A stretch of 64,000 nucleotides of DNA, taken from positions 1 to 64,000 of the forward strand of contig NZ_BBRB01000004.1 in NCBI RefSeq assembly GCF_000975055.1, read 5' to 3'. The notes below the pieces were generated by a model that had not been told where the DNA came from, did no database searches, and saw only the letters and a program-made list of their open reading frames with translations. Source of the DNA: Demequina sediminicola. Its GTDB lineage: Bacteria > Actinomycetota > Actinomycetes > Actinomycetales > Demequinaceae. Position numbers and translations under genes: made by a program. Position 1 is the first letter of the stretch; every line of letters begins with the position of its first letter. Shown here piece after piece: positions 13,265 to 22,295 of the stretch.

Positions 13265-14304
13265 GGTGCTACCCCCTGGAGTTGAAGACCGGTTGCCTCG
13301 GGAAGTCCCAATGCGATGTTCATTGACTGCAATGCCTGTCCGGCTGTCCCCTTCACGAGGTTGTCGATCGCGGAGATCACCACGACTCGGCCGGCCTTCT
13401 CGTCGACCGCGACCTGCACCACGCACGTGTTCGCGCCCAGGGTCGCGGCGGTCGTCGGCCATTGCCCCTCTGGCAACAGGTGCACGAAAGGCTCGTCCGG
13501 GTACGCGCTCTCCCAGGCCGCACGGACCTCGTCCGCGCTGGTGCCAGCAGCAAGCGGCGCCGTGATCGTGGCAAGGATGCCGCGGGCCATGGGAACGAGC
13601 GTGGGGGTAAACGAGATCTTGACGTCGTCTGCTCCGGCGACGCCGAGGTTTTGCACGATTTCCGGGATGTGACGGTGAACTCCCCCCACGCCATAAGCAC
13701 TGGCGGCGCCAAGTCCCTCGGATGCGAGGAGGTTGGTCGCGAGCTTCTTGCCAGCCCCTGAGTAGCCGTTGGCGAGCACTGCAACGATGTCGGTGGGATC
13801 AATGACCCCCGCCTTGACGCCAGGCTGAAGACCCAGGGTCACTGCCGTCACGTTGCAACCGGGCACGGCGACACGCTTCACTCCTGGAAGATTGTCACGC
13901 TGGTGGCCGGAGGCAGTCATCAACTCGGGCATGCCATAAGGCCAGGTACCGGAGTGGTCACCGCCGTAGTACTCGGCCCACGCTTGGGACGACGCGAGCC
14001 GGTGGTCAGCGCCGCAGTCGATCACGAGAGTCTCAGGCGGTAGCTGTGCGGCGATCTCGCCTGACGCTCCGTGCGGGAGGGCAAGGACGACGACATCGTG
14101 GCCCGCGAGCGTGTCAGCGTTCGTGGCGACAATCTCGCGATCCGCCAGGGATCGCAGGTGGGGCTGATGCACCCCCAAGAGATCGCCAGCAGATGAATGC
14201 GCCGTCAGCGCACCGAACTCCACGTCCGGGTGCTCACTGAACACACGCAACACCTCACCGCCCACATATCCGGAGGCACCAGAGACTGCGACTGAGATCG
14301 ACAT
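13261..14304 (-). CDS. argC: N-acetyl-gamma-glutamyl-phosphate reductase
   Basis: NADPH-dependent reduction to N-acetylglutamate semialdehyde. It is about 347 residues. The Rossmann start is [16 protein letters not shown], and the catalytic Cys is in [13 protein letters not shown]. First gene of the arg cluster. Two starts are possible, ATG 14310 and ATG 14304. I prefer 14304: neither has a Shine-Dalgarno, and a TATAGT -10 element at 14317..14312 puts the predicted transcription start right at this ATG, giving a leaderless mRNA. An ARG box overlaps the -10. Confidence 0.95.
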   Translation of the reverse strand: MSISVAVSGASGYVGGEVLRVFSEHPDVEFGALTAHSSAGDLLGVHQPHLRSLADREIVATNADTLAGHDVVVLALPHGASGEIAAQLPPETLVIDCGADHRLASSQAWAEYYGGDHSGTWPYGMPELMTASGHQRDNLPGVKRVAVPGCNVTAVTLGLQPGVKAGVIDPTDIVAVLANGYSGAGKKLATNLLASEGLGAASAYGVGGVHRHIPEIVQNLGVAGADDVKISFTPTLVPMARGILATITAPLAAGTSADEVRAAWESAYPDEPFVHLLPEGQWPTTAATLGANTCVVQVAVDEKAGRVVVISAIDNLVKGTAGQALQSMNIALGLPEATGLQLQGVAP

Positions 14305-14321
14305 GTGCATAACTATACATG
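14304..14321 (-). promoter_or_regulatory. ARG box overlapping the argC -10 element
   Basis: TGCAT-AACT-ATACA (14306-14319) fits the ArgR operator pattern TGNAT-N4-ATNCA, a near-perfect palindrome. It covers TATAGT at 14317..14312 on the minus strand, the likely argC -10. No clear -35 is seen. A TGAAT half site at 14326-14330 may be part of a second, degraded box. Binding of ArgR here would block transcription of argCJBDF. Confidence 0.65.
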
Positions 14322-14372
14322 ACCATGAATGAACGATCGGGGCGGTGCCAGGCGCGTGTCACGATGGAACCC

Positions 14373-15374
14373 ATGAAGACTGTGATCGCGAACCAGCCCG
14401 GCGGTCCATCCGTCATGTCCCTCACCGACACCGAGCCGCTCACCCCGGGACCCGACGACATCGTGGTCGACGTCCACGCCTGCGGCGTCAACTACATTGA
14501 CACGTACCAGCGCTCCGGTACCTACAGCGTGGACTTCCCCTTCACGCCAGGGCTTGAAGGGGCCGGGACGGTGAGCGCCGTCGGACGAGCAGTGTCGAGC
14601 GCGGCCGTCGGAGACCGAGTCGCATGGGCATTTACACCGCGCTCATACGCCGAGCAGGTCATACTGAATGAGCACGACCTCTACGCCGTACCCGACGACA
14701 TCACCCTAGAAACGGCCGCAGCCATGATGCTGCAAGGGCTTACCGCACACTTCCTCAGCGCATCCACCTATCCACTGGCGCCCGGCGACACGGCACTCGT
14801 GCATGCCGGCGCCGGAGGCGTCGGGCTCCTTCTCACACAACTTGCAGTCGCGCGTGGCGCCCGAGTCATCACCACAGTCTCCAACGACGTGAAGGCTGAG
14901 CAATCTCGAGCCGCTGGCGCAGACGCAGTCATTCGGTATGACACGTTCTCCTCGATCGCCGATGAACTCCCGGCGGCCGTACGCGACCTTACCGACGGCA
15001 TCGGCGTCAATGTCGTCTACGACGGCGTGGGTGCGGCAACCTTCGACGGCTCGCTCGGATCGCTCGCTGAACGAGGAACCTTGGCACTGTTCGGCGGAGC
15101 ATCGGGCCAAGTCCCACCCGTCGATCTCCAGCGCCTCAACCATGGAGGATCACTGTTCGTCACACGACCGAGCATGGTGCATCACCTCCGCACGGCCGAG
15201 GAGCGCGCCTGGCGTGCCAACGAGCTCTTTGACGCAGTGCGATCGGGACAGTTGCACGTCCGCATCGATGGAAGATACGCACTCGCCGACGCCCCCGCCA
15301 CCCACGAAGCCCTCGAGTCGCGGCGAACGATGGGCAAAACTGTCCTGACAGTGGACGGACCGAACGCGCGCTGA
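14373..15374 (+). CDS. NADPH:quinone reductase-like medium-chain dehydrogenase
   Basis: 333-residue zinc-free member of the MDR superfamily, quinone oxidoreductase (QOR) branch. The N-terminal GroES-like domain includes ACGVNYIDTYQRSG and the nucleotide-binding domain AGAGGVGLLLTQLAVARGA. Likely NAD(P)H-dependent reduction of quinones or enones; the substrate is unknown. The open frame starts at 14319, but the ATG at 14373 (MKTVIANQPGG) matches family starts. Divergent from argC; the roughly 70-bp shared spacer holds the ARG box. Confidence 0.85.
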   Translation: MKTVIANQPGGPSVMSLTDTEPLTPGPDDIVVDVHACGVNYIDTYQRSGTYSVDFPFTPGLEGAGTVSAVGRAVSSAAVGDRVAWAFTPRSYAEQVILNEHDLYAVPDDITLETAAAMMLQGLTAHFLSASTYPLAPGDTALVHAGAGGVGLLLTQLAVARGARVITTVSNDVKAEQSRAAGADAVIRYDTFSSIADELPAAVRDLTDGIGVNVVYDGVGAATFDGSLGSLAERGTLALFGGASGQVPPVDLQRLNHGGSLFVTRPSMVHHLRTAEERAWRANELFDAVRSGQLHVRIDGRYALADAPATHEALESRRTMGKTVLTVDGPNAR

Positions 15375-15430
15375 CACAGGTGACACAGCCTGGACACGCA
15401 ATCGACACACTCGCACGGCACAATAAGGAC

Positions 15431-15940
15431 ATGCAGAATCTCCGCCTTCGCGTCATGCGTGACAGCGACCTTGACACCGTGGTGACGATGAACAACGCCG
15501 CGGTACCGGCCGTGAACGAACTGGACACTGACGCGATGCGTGCACTCCACGCCTTGTGCGACGTAGCGCTGGTCGCGACCAACAGGCACGGAGACGTCAT
15601 TGCTTTTCTCTTGTCGCTAGCGAACGGACAGCCCTACGACTCCGAGAACTACCGATGGTTCGAAGGTCGCGGCGTGCGCCACCAATACATCGACCGGATC
15701 GTGGTCGCCGCATCTGCCCGTGGCACTGGTGTCGGCCGCGCCATGTATGAGTCAGTCTTTGAACGCGCCCGCGAACGAGGGGCAAGCGAAGTGTGCGCCG
15801 AAGTCAATGTGCGGCCCGCCAACCCCAGGTCGATGGACTTTCACGAACGACAAGGATTCCGAGTGCTCGGCGAGCAAGAGACCAAGAACAACACGGTCCG
15901 CGTGGCTATGCTGAGCTGCGCTGTCGACGGGGTTTTCTAG
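15431..15940 (+). CDS. GNAT family N-acetyltransferase
   Basis: 169-residue single-domain GNAT. The acetyl-CoA loop is DRIVVAASARGTGVGRAMYE, followed by EVNVRPANPRSMDFHERQGF, the usual beta5-alpha4 segment. The substrate cannot be inferred. The ATG at 15431 is chosen; upstream codons (from 15380) look non-coding. Its last 35 bases overlap the 3' end of the convergent MFS gene. Confidence 0.85.
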   Translation: MQNLRLRVMRDSDLDTVVTMNNAAVPAVNELDTDAMRALHALCDVALVATNRHGDVIAFLLSLANGQPYDSENYRWFEGRGVRHQYIDRIVVAASARGTGVGRAMYESVFERARERGASEVCAEVNVRPANPRSMDFHERQGFRVLGEQETKNNTVRVAMLSCAVDGVF

Positions 15941-17426
15941 CAGCAGCTTCCACAATCTGCGGTGGCATGACGAAGAAGCACGCAACGATCGCGCCCACTG
16001 CAATCACCAGAGCCGGCAAGAGCAAGGTCTGGGCCATCGCGGTGGAGAACGTCTCCAACACTGCATCCGGCACGGATCCAGCAGCGAGCGCACCCGCAGG
16101 GTTGTCTGCTGTCACGGTGATGTCTTGTGCACCCGCAAGCTGCGACATCTCGGCATTAATACGGGCAACCATAAGCGTGGCAATGGCGGCAGAGCCCAGG
16201 ACGGCTCCCACTTGCCTGGTGGTGTTGTAGACACCCGCGCCGGCGCCAGCCGCGGATTGCGGCAGGCCCCGCGTTGCTGTGGACGACAGTGGCCCCCACA
16301 TGAACGAACTGGCCACGCCAATACACAAGGGCGGTATGAGCAAGACCGCGATGGATGTGTCGGGGGTCATCAGCCACAAGTACGACACCATTGCGATCGC
16401 GTTTACCAGCATCGCCGGCACCACGAGAAGTCGAGGGTGAACCCGGTCGGTGAGTTTTCCAGCCACAGGCGCAAGGACGATCGACGCTATCGCGGTAGGG
16501 ACCGACATCAGTGCGGACTGCGTTGGACTCATCCCCATCGCCACTTGGTAAAAGTAAATGACCGGGATGAACATCGCGGTCGTCGCGAATCCAACGGTGC
16601 TGATCGCTGTAGCCGAGACTGCGAAGTTGCGGTCACGGAAGAGTGACAAAGGCACCAACGGCTCTTGCGTGTTGCGACGCTGCCACCACAAGAACACAGC
16701 CAACACCACCACACCCACGGCAATCATGATCCAGATCCATGGCGCCCATGCGTATGTCTGGCCTTCCTGGATGGCGAAGACCACGAGGAACATGCCAACG
16801 GCGGACAGCAACACCCCCCACCAATCGAAGCTGTGAGAGTGCGTCTCCAATTGAGGCACAAGGCGCCACGCAAGCACAAAGCCGATGACGCCTACCGGGA
16901 CGTTCACGATGAAGATCCACTCCCAGCCAAGGGAATCCACGAGGACGCCGCCCAGCAGCGGCCCGACAAGCGTGGCCACGCCTGCCACTGCGCCCCAGAG
17001 CGCCATCGCAGGACCGCGCCGATGAGCGGGGAAAGTTCGCGTGATCACCGCCATGGTTTGCGGAGTCATCAACGCGGCTCCAAGGCCCTGCACCGCTCGC
17101 GCAGCGATGAGGTTGCCGATCGGGGAACCGGGTAGCCATTCAGCAAGTCCGCAGGCGAAGGAGGCGACAGTAAAAATCGTCAACCCCACGAGGTACACCC
17201 GACGTGGACCAAAACGATCCCCAAGCCGCCCTGTAATCAGGAGCGGTACTGCATAGGCCAAGAGATACGCACTCGTCACCCAGATCACTTGAGTGGTAGT
17301 CGCGCCCAGATCAGCCTGGATGGTGGGGTTCGCTATCGACACAATCGTGGTGTCGACGAGGATCATGAAGAACCCGAGCACGAGCGCCCACAGTGCGGGC
17401 CAGGGACTGCGAAGAGAGGACGTCAC
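15906..17426 (-). CDS. DHA2 (EmrB/QacA-type) MFS drug transporter
   Basis: Proton-coupled multidrug efflux permease of about 506 residues with the 14-TM layout of the DHA2 family. Motif A is LLITGRLGDRFGPRR and the motif C-like segment is AGVATLVGPLLGGVLVD; the long hydrophobic segments are regularly spaced. The GTG at 17426 (VTSSLRSPWPALW) is preferred because it places TM1 near the N-terminus; an ATG at 17495 would add 23 residues that look unstructured. The C-terminus ends in a basic tail and its coding end overlaps the convergent GNAT gene by 35 bp. No regulator is adjacent. Confidence 0.88.
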   Translation of the reverse strand: MTSSLRSPWPALWALVLGFFMILVDTTIVSIANPTIQADLGATTTQVIWVTSAYLLAYAVPLLITGRLGDRFGPRRVYLVGLTIFTVASFACGLAEWLPGSPIGNLIAARAVQGLGAALMTPQTMAVITRTFPAHRRGPAMALWGAVAGVATLVGPLLGGVLVDSLGWEWIFIVNVPVGVIGFVLAWRLVPQLETHSHSFDWWGVLLSAVGMFLVVFAIQEGQTYAWAPWIWIMIAVGVVVLAVFLWWQRRNTQEPLVPLSLFRDRNFAVSATAISTVGFATTAMFIPVIYFYQVAMGMSPTQSALMSVPTAIASIVLAPVAGKLTDRVHPRLLVVPAMLVNAIAMVSYLWLMTPDTSIAVLLIPPLCIGVASSFMWGPLSSTATRGLPQSAAGAGAGVYNTTRQVGAVLGSAAIATLMVARINAEMSQLAGAQDITVTADNPAGALAAGSVPDAVLETFSTAMAQTLLLPALVIAVGAIVACFFVMPPQIVEAAARKPRRQRSSA

Positions 17427-17514
17427 CTGCTCAGAGTAGCCCTGGCGACCGACACGAAACGCGAGGTAGTCAGCACGCCACTCGCCGTGGCACATAGACA
17501 GTTAGGCTGAGCAA

Positions 17515-18561
17515 ATGCGCATCCTCATCGTTGGCGGTACCGGGCTCATCTCCTCCGAACTAGCCGCGAACCTCTCCTCGTCAGGCCACGAACTCACACT
17601 CGTCACGCGCGGCAGGTCTCAGGTAGCTCCACCGCCGCCTGGAGCAAGCACTATCACCGCAGACGCGACCCAGCCAGAGCAGTTGCGATCCGCACTTCGT
17701 GGGCCTCGCCTGCGCGGTGAGAAGTTTGACGCGGTGATCCAGACTGTGGCGTTCACCCCGGGACACGTCGCTGAGGATGTCGAGACCTTCGCACCACTCA
17801 CCGACCGCTACGTTCTGATCGCGACGGGCGCCGCATATGAGACCGTCGATCGCTTCATCCCCCTGACCGAGGACTATCCCCTCAACAACTCCGTGTGGGA
17901 GTACGCCGACCTCAAAGCGCAGTGCGAGGAAGTATTGCGCTCCCACGCCGCGAGCGCGGGGCTTGAGTGGACGATCGTGCGTCCCGCCCACACGTATGGC
18001 CCTTCAAAGATTCCGGCTTTCACCGCCAACTCCCGCAAGCCGTGGACACTCGTGGATCGCATGCGCCGTGGGGCGGACATCATCGTGCCCGGGGATGGAA
18101 CCTCTCTGTGGACGATCACCCACGCTCGTGACGTTGCGGCGGGAATCGCGGGCCTCGTGGCGAGCGAAGCCGCGGCGGGCATGGCGGTCCATGTGACATC
18201 AGACCAAGCGCTCACATGGAACGCGATCTACTCGACTATCGCTGACGCCGCTGGCCTCAGCCGCGAGCAGTACGAGAGGCAGCGTCTATGCGTGCCTTCG
18301 GACGCTATGGTGGCGGCTGCACCAAGCCAGGCAGGCTCGATCTATGGCGACAAGATGCACCCGGCGATCTACGACACGACCCTGATTCAGGCCCTGGTGC
18401 CTGGCTGGTCAGCGAGCACAACGTTTGCCGACGGAATGCGTGAAGCCGTTGAGTGGTTTGAGGCGGATCCGGCGCGTCAAGAAATTGACGAGGATGCCAA
18501 CGCTTACCTTGACAAACTTGGGGGCATCTATCGGGCGGCGTTGGGGCAATCGCAGGCATGA
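17515..18561 (+). CDS. NAD-dependent epimerase/dehydratase family protein
   Basis: 348-residue extended SDR-like protein. The N-terminal NAD-binding motif is VGGTGLISSELA (GxxGxxS variant), followed by VTRG and the conserved TIVRPAHTYGP strand seen in epimerase/reductase relatives. The classical YxxxK is not clear: YADLKAQCEE is the probable equivalent. Substrate unknown. It looks leaderless: TAGGCT at 17503-17508 is a plausible -10 that puts the transcript start on the ATG. Its stop overlaps the TetR gene by 4 bp. Confidence 0.8.
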   Translation: MRILIVGGTGLISSELAANLSSSGHELTLVTRGRSQVAPPPPGASTITADATQPEQLRSALRGPRLRGEKFDAVIQTVAFTPGHVAEDVETFAPLTDRYVLIATGAAYETVDRFIPLTEDYPLNNSVWEYADLKAQCEEVLRSHAASAGLEWTIVRPAHTYGPSKIPAFTANSRKPWTLVDRMRRGADIIVPGDGTSLWTITHARDVAAGIAGLVASEAAAGMAVHVTSDQALTWNAIYSTIADAAGLSREQYERQRLCVPSDAMVAAAPSQAGSIYGDKMHPAIYDTTLIQALVPGWSASTTFADGMREAVEWFEADPARQEIDEDANAYLDKLGGIYRAALGQSQA

Positions 18562-19229
18562 GGTGGCGCAGGCGTGAGCACAACCCCGCACAGGCTAGCG
18601 ATGCGGTCATGGTGACACGACTGTTGGACTCTGCCGTGACGTGGATGTCTCGCGATCCACACACCCCCTACGCGCACATCATTGAGCATGCCGGGGTCAG
18701 CGCGAGGGATGCTGAACGCCTGATAGGAGATCGTGAGGAGCTCATCCACGCTGCCATTGTGCGTGGCGCAACTCGTGTGGGTGCCGCCGTCTTCCTCGAC
18801 GATGGCACACCTGCGGAACAGATCGCGATGCTCGCAGGCCGGGTCTGGGATGACCAGGCGGCAGTCATACCGCTCACGCGCCTCGCAGTGCGCGGCCGCC
18901 ACCACGAGGACGTCGAACGGGCGCTCGATCCCTTAAGGACGACACTCCTCAAGGCCGTCACCGCCGGTACCGCAGCATCTTCTCCCTCTCCCCTGCGCGC
19001 AGATGTCTCCCCCGCAACGGTGTCCTGGCTTGTCGAACAAGCCATGTGGGATGTCATTGAATCTCCTTCCATCGAGCAGGCAACCCACGACAACGTGCGC
19101 ATCCTCGTCATGACGCATGCGCTCTGCGCGGCGGGGCTCTCCTGGGAGTCCGCACAAGAGGTCGCGGCCACCTGCGGCGCACGCTTGCACAAGACTCGCC
19201 GGCCACACTCGCCACCAAGCCACACATAA
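18558..19229 (+). CDS. TetR-like transcriptional regulator (divergent)
   Basis: 223-residue protein whose first 60 residues resemble a TetR helix-turn-helix (LDSAVTWMSRDPHTPYAHIIEHAGVSARDAERLIGDREELIHAAI), with an all-helical ligand domain behind it. The match is weak in the recognition helix, so TetR is a cautious call. The ATG at 18558 overlaps the upstream stop (ATGA); an ATG at 18609 is possible. It is sandwiched between the epimerase-like gene and a zinc-less alcohol dehydrogenase-like gene and may control them. Confidence 0.6.
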   Translation: MRWRRREHNPAQASDAVMVTRLLDSAVTWMSRDPHTPYAHIIEHAGVSARDAERLIGDREELIHAAIVRGATRVGAAVFLDDGTPAEQIAMLAGRVWDDQAAVIPLTRLAVRGRHHEDVERALDPLRTTLLKAVTAGTAASSPSPLRADVSPATVSWLVEQAMWDVIESPSIEQATHDNVRILVMTHALCAAGLSWESAQEVAATCGARLHKTRRPHSPPSHT

Positions 19230-19262
19230 ATCGTCCCCACCTCGTCACGAAAGGACAACACC

Positions 19263-20252
19263 ATGCATGCCATCGTCGCCGTCGACGCACGAGATGTCTC
19301 CGATCCGCTCGCACTCAGGGACATGGAGATCGCAGAGCCGGCTCTGCGTGACAAGGACCTCCTGATCCGCGTTGAGGCCGTGTCCTGCAATCCCACTGAC
19401 GTGAAGCGGCGTGCAAGGGTGAAGTCCGGTGGAGAACCTCGCGTTTTGGGCTTTGATGGCGCGGGTGTTGTCGAAGCCCTCGGGCCAGACGTGGACGGCT
19501 TCACCGTGGGAGACAAAGTCTGGTGGGCGGGTGATGCAGGGCGCGCAGGATCAAACGCAGACCTGCAGGCAGTGGATCACCGGATTGTCTCGCGGATGCC
19601 TGCCTCCACGACCTTTGCCGATGCCGCATCGTTGCCCCTGACTGCGCTCACGGCCTGGGAGAGCCTCTTTGATCGGATGCGCTTGTCACGCGAAGACACG
19701 GGCACTTTGCTGGTGGTTGGCGCTGCTGGCGGTGCAGGTTCCGCAATGACCCAGATTGCCAAGAGCGTCACTGGGATGACGGTGATCGCTACGGCCTCGC
19801 GTGAGGATTCCGCTGCGTGGTGCCGACGGATGGGAGCGGATGCCGTTGCCAACCATCACGACCTCGTTGCGACCACCGAACCGCTCGCGCCCGGAGGTAT
19901 CGACTACGTGTTCTCTGCCTATACCCCCGGAAACATCGAGGCCTACGCCACGTTGGTGCGACCCGGTGGGCAAATCGTCTCCATCGATGGCGGTGACCTC
20001 GACCTCCTCCCCTTGTTCCCCAAGTCGATCTCGTTCCACTGGGAGTACATGTTTGCGCGGGCACGCTACGACACCTGGGATATTGGCGAGCAAGGGCGCA
20101 TCCTTTCGCAGGTGGCGGACCTGGTTGACGACGGGACCATTGTTCCCACCGCGACGCACTACATCAGCGACTTCTCCGCAGAGGGCATTCGTGAGGCTCA
20201 CCGACTCGTCGAGTCATCGAGCCTCATCGGCAAGGTCGTGGTGCATCGCTAG
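19263..20252 (+). CDS. Zinc-type alcohol dehydrogenase-like oxidoreductase
   Basis: 329-residue MDR superfamily protein of the ZADH/quinone-reductase-like group. It has VSCNPTDVKRRARV in the GroES-like domain, LGFDGAGVVEALGP, and the nucleotide-binding motif VVGAAGGAGSAMTQIA. The Cys/His zinc ligands of true alcohol dehydrogenases are absent. Probably reduces enones or quinones with NADPH. AAGGAC about nine bases upstream serves as ribosome site. It follows the TetR-like gene by 33 bp and likely belongs to the same transcript. Confidence 0.85.
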   Translation: MHAIVAVDARDVSDPLALRDMEIAEPALRDKDLLIRVEAVSCNPTDVKRRARVKSGGEPRVLGFDGAGVVEALGPDVDGFTVGDKVWWAGDAGRAGSNADLQAVDHRIVSRMPASTTFADAASLPLTALTAWESLFDRMRLSREDTGTLLVVGAAGGAGSAMTQIAKSVTGMTVIATASREDSAAWCRRMGADAVANHHDLVATTEPLAPGGIDYVFSAYTPGNIEAYATLVRPGGQIVSIDGGDLDLLPLFPKSISFHWEYMFARARYDTWDIGEQGRILSQVADLVDDGTIVPTATHYISDFSAEGIREAHRLVESSSLIGKVVVHR

Positions 20253-20318
20253 GCAGTCGCCGCGCGGAACGTCATGGTGGGCTTTGGCTACCACGACTTC
20301 CTCTGCCACGCTCGAACC

Positions 20319-20987
20319 ATGAAGACTGCGACCCGCATCGTCCCTGCTCTTGCCGCCCTGGTGCTACTCGCAGGGTGCACCTCAGCGGGCGACAGTTCGC
20401 CCGAGAGCTCAGCCCCCAAGGCCACGCCGGGGCCGAGCTCCGCCGTCGAGACGTCCCCGTCAGGCACGGCATCGGAGTCGCCGTCAACACAGCCCTCAAG
20501 TGACTCGATAGCCTCCGGCGTCGACCCCTTCTGCACCGCGGCCCACGAGGGGTACCTCGCGCAACTCGACTTGCTCGATGCCACGGAGCGCAAGTCCACC
20601 GAGACTGGTGCGCCTGACGATTCGGGGAACGTGAGCGTGATGAATGCTGCGGCTCTCGACATGCAGACCGCCCTTGCAGACGTCCGGTCCGAATGGACAA
20701 GCGCGCGCGAGCACATCGGTGACTCCACGAGCGCGGGCGCAACGACGTCCCTGTCGCCAGACGAGGTAACTGCCGCTTTCGATACGTACTTCGTCTATGC
20801 GGACGAGCTCATCGAGCCGGAAGCAACGCTTGCTGCGAAGGCCGGGTCAATCGCGGAGTACGACCAAGGGATGGTCGCCATCCTAACCGCGAGCGGCGCC
20901 ACCGATGCCCTCGCCAGTGGAGGCCAAGGGCTCAGCGATATCCTGATGTACACCGTCGAACGCTGTGGTTCACTCCCGCTCGGATAG
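20319..20987 (+). CDS. Putative lipoprotein, unknown function
   Basis: 222-residue exported protein. The signal peptide ends in a lipobox (LVLLAGC), after which follows a Ser/Pro/Thr-rich linker of about 40 residues, then a mostly helical domain ([22 protein letters not shown] onwards). No family recognised. The ATG at 20319 is chosen because it places the n-region and lipobox correctly. The last 18 bases overlap the end of the convergent tal gene. Confidence 0.8.
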   Translation: MKTATRIVPALAALVLLAGCTSAGDSSPESSAPKATPGPSSAVETSPSGTASESPSTQPSSDSIASGVDPFCTAAHEGYLAQLDLLDATERKSTETGAPDDSGNVSVMNAAALDMQTALADVRSEWTSAREHIGDSTSAGATTSLSPDEVTAAFDTYFVYADELIEPEATLAAKAGSIAEYDQGMVAILTASGATDALASGGQGLSDILMYTVERCGSLPLG

Positions 20988-22130
20988 CGATGAGTCGCTC
21001 GACTGCTGTGACAATTGTTCGCGCACGCGGGCGAGAAGGTCTTCCCAAGCATCGGCGAACTTAGCGATGCCTTCTTCTTCCAGTTGGGCCGTCACGTCTG
21101 CAAAGTCAACACCTGCGGCAGCCACCGCGCTGAGCGTCTCGCGAGCGGCATCGTAGGTACCGCGTACAGCGTCCCATTCGTGCGGTTCGGCGGGGTGCGC
21201 CCCGTGATCGGCCACTGCATCAATGGTGGACTCAGGCATCGTGTTCACCGTCCCCGCAGTCACTAGCTCATCGACATACATGGTGTCGGGGTAGTCAGGG
21301 TTCTTCACGGACGTGGAAGCCCACAAGGGCCGTTGAGGATGTGCCCCGGCGGCGGCCAGAGGCTCCCAACGCTCCGAGGTCAACACGGCCTCGTGATACT
21401 CGAACGCAAGTCGCGCATTCGCCACTGCGGCTGCACCATACAGTTCCGCCGGGCCACGACCTGAGTCAAGCCGCGCGTCCACTTCCGAGTCAACGCGGGA
21501 GACAAAGAACGATGCCACCGAACCAATGCGGCTCACATCGAACCCCGCACGATGAGCCTTCTCCATACCCGTCAAGAACGCGTCGACGACACTCTGGTAT
21601 CGCTCGAGCGAGAAGATCAACGTGACATTGACGGAGATCCCTTCCGCGATGGCAGCCGTGATAGCGGGCAACCCCTCGACCGTCGCGGGGATCTTGATCA
21701 TGACGTTAGGTCGGTCGACCAACCACCACAGTTGGCGGGCCTCGGCAATGGTCGCTGCGGTATCGCGAGCAAACCGCGGGTCCACCTCAATCGAGACCCG
21801 GCCATCCAGGCCATCGGTGCGGTCATAGACAGGGCGCAGCACATCGCAGGCTTCACGTACATCCGCGGTGGTGATCATGCGGACCGCCTCGTCGACGCCG
21901 ACGCCACGAGCAGCCAACTCCGCTATCTGCGCGTCATAGTCGTCAGAACCACTGACGGCTGCGGAGAAGATCGACGGGTTGGTCGTGACGCCAACAATGT
22001 GGCGTTCCTGAATGTCACGTCCGAGTGACCCGCTCTTCAGGCGGTCCCTGCTCAGGTCGTCCAACCACACGGACACACCTGCTTGGGACAGCGCTTCGAG
22101 GGGACGTGGCGTAGTGCTCTGGGCGGACAT
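20970..22130 (-). CDS. tal: Transaldolase
   Basis: Non-oxidative pentose phosphate enzyme that moves a dihydroxyacetone unit between sedoheptulose-7-P and erythrose-4-P. The 386-residue length matches the long actinobacterial Tal (TalB/TAL-type subfamily 2). Motifs: [13 protein letters not shown] near the N-terminus and the Schiff-base lysine in [15 protein letters not shown] lies 5 bases before the ATG. It is divergent from zwf, with a 165-bp shared promoter region, and is part of a tal/zwf/gnd pentose phosphate group. Confidence 0.96.
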   Translation of the reverse strand: MSAQSTTPRPLEALSQAGVSVWLDDLSRDRLKSGSLGRDIQERHIVGVTTNPSIFSAAVSGSDDYDAQIAELAARGVGVDEAVRMITTADVREACDVLRPVYDRTDGLDGRVSIEVDPRFARDTAATIAEARQLWWLVDRPNVMIKIPATVEGLPAITAAIAEGISVNVTLIFSLERYQSVVDAFLTGMEKAHRAGFDVSRIGSVASFFVSRVDSEVDARLDSGRGPAELYGAAAVANARLAFEYHEAVLTSERWEPLAAAGAHPQRPLWASTSVKNPDYPDTMYVDELVTAGTVNTMPESTIDAVADHGAHPAEPHEWDAVRGTYDAARETLSAVAAAGVDFADVTAQLEEEGIAKFADAWEDLLARVREQLSQQSSDSSLSERE

Positions 22131-22246
22131 GGAAACTCCTTGTCAGTTGTCACTTCGGCGTGCGCCTGGTGGAACACTCATCCCTGCTCGCACATTCCCA
22201 GAGAGTCGTGCTGCACACGGCCTGTCCACTCGCTCGGACTGCGGTC

Positions 22247-22260
22247 CCACCCTAGGGTGG
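22247..22260 (+). promoter_or_regulatory. Palindrome CCACCCTAGGGTGG in the zwf promoter
   Basis: A perfect 14-bp palindrome lies 36 bp before the zwf start. It contains TAGGGT (22253-22258), a common actinobacterial -10 sequence; no clear -35 is visible. The same core, CCCTAGGGTGG, occurs at 58223 between infC and the DUF1844 gene. It may be simply a -10, or an operator. Confidence 0.4.
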
Positions 22261-22295
22261 AAGCGTCATCACTACAGGCCTCAGAAGGAGTCCAC

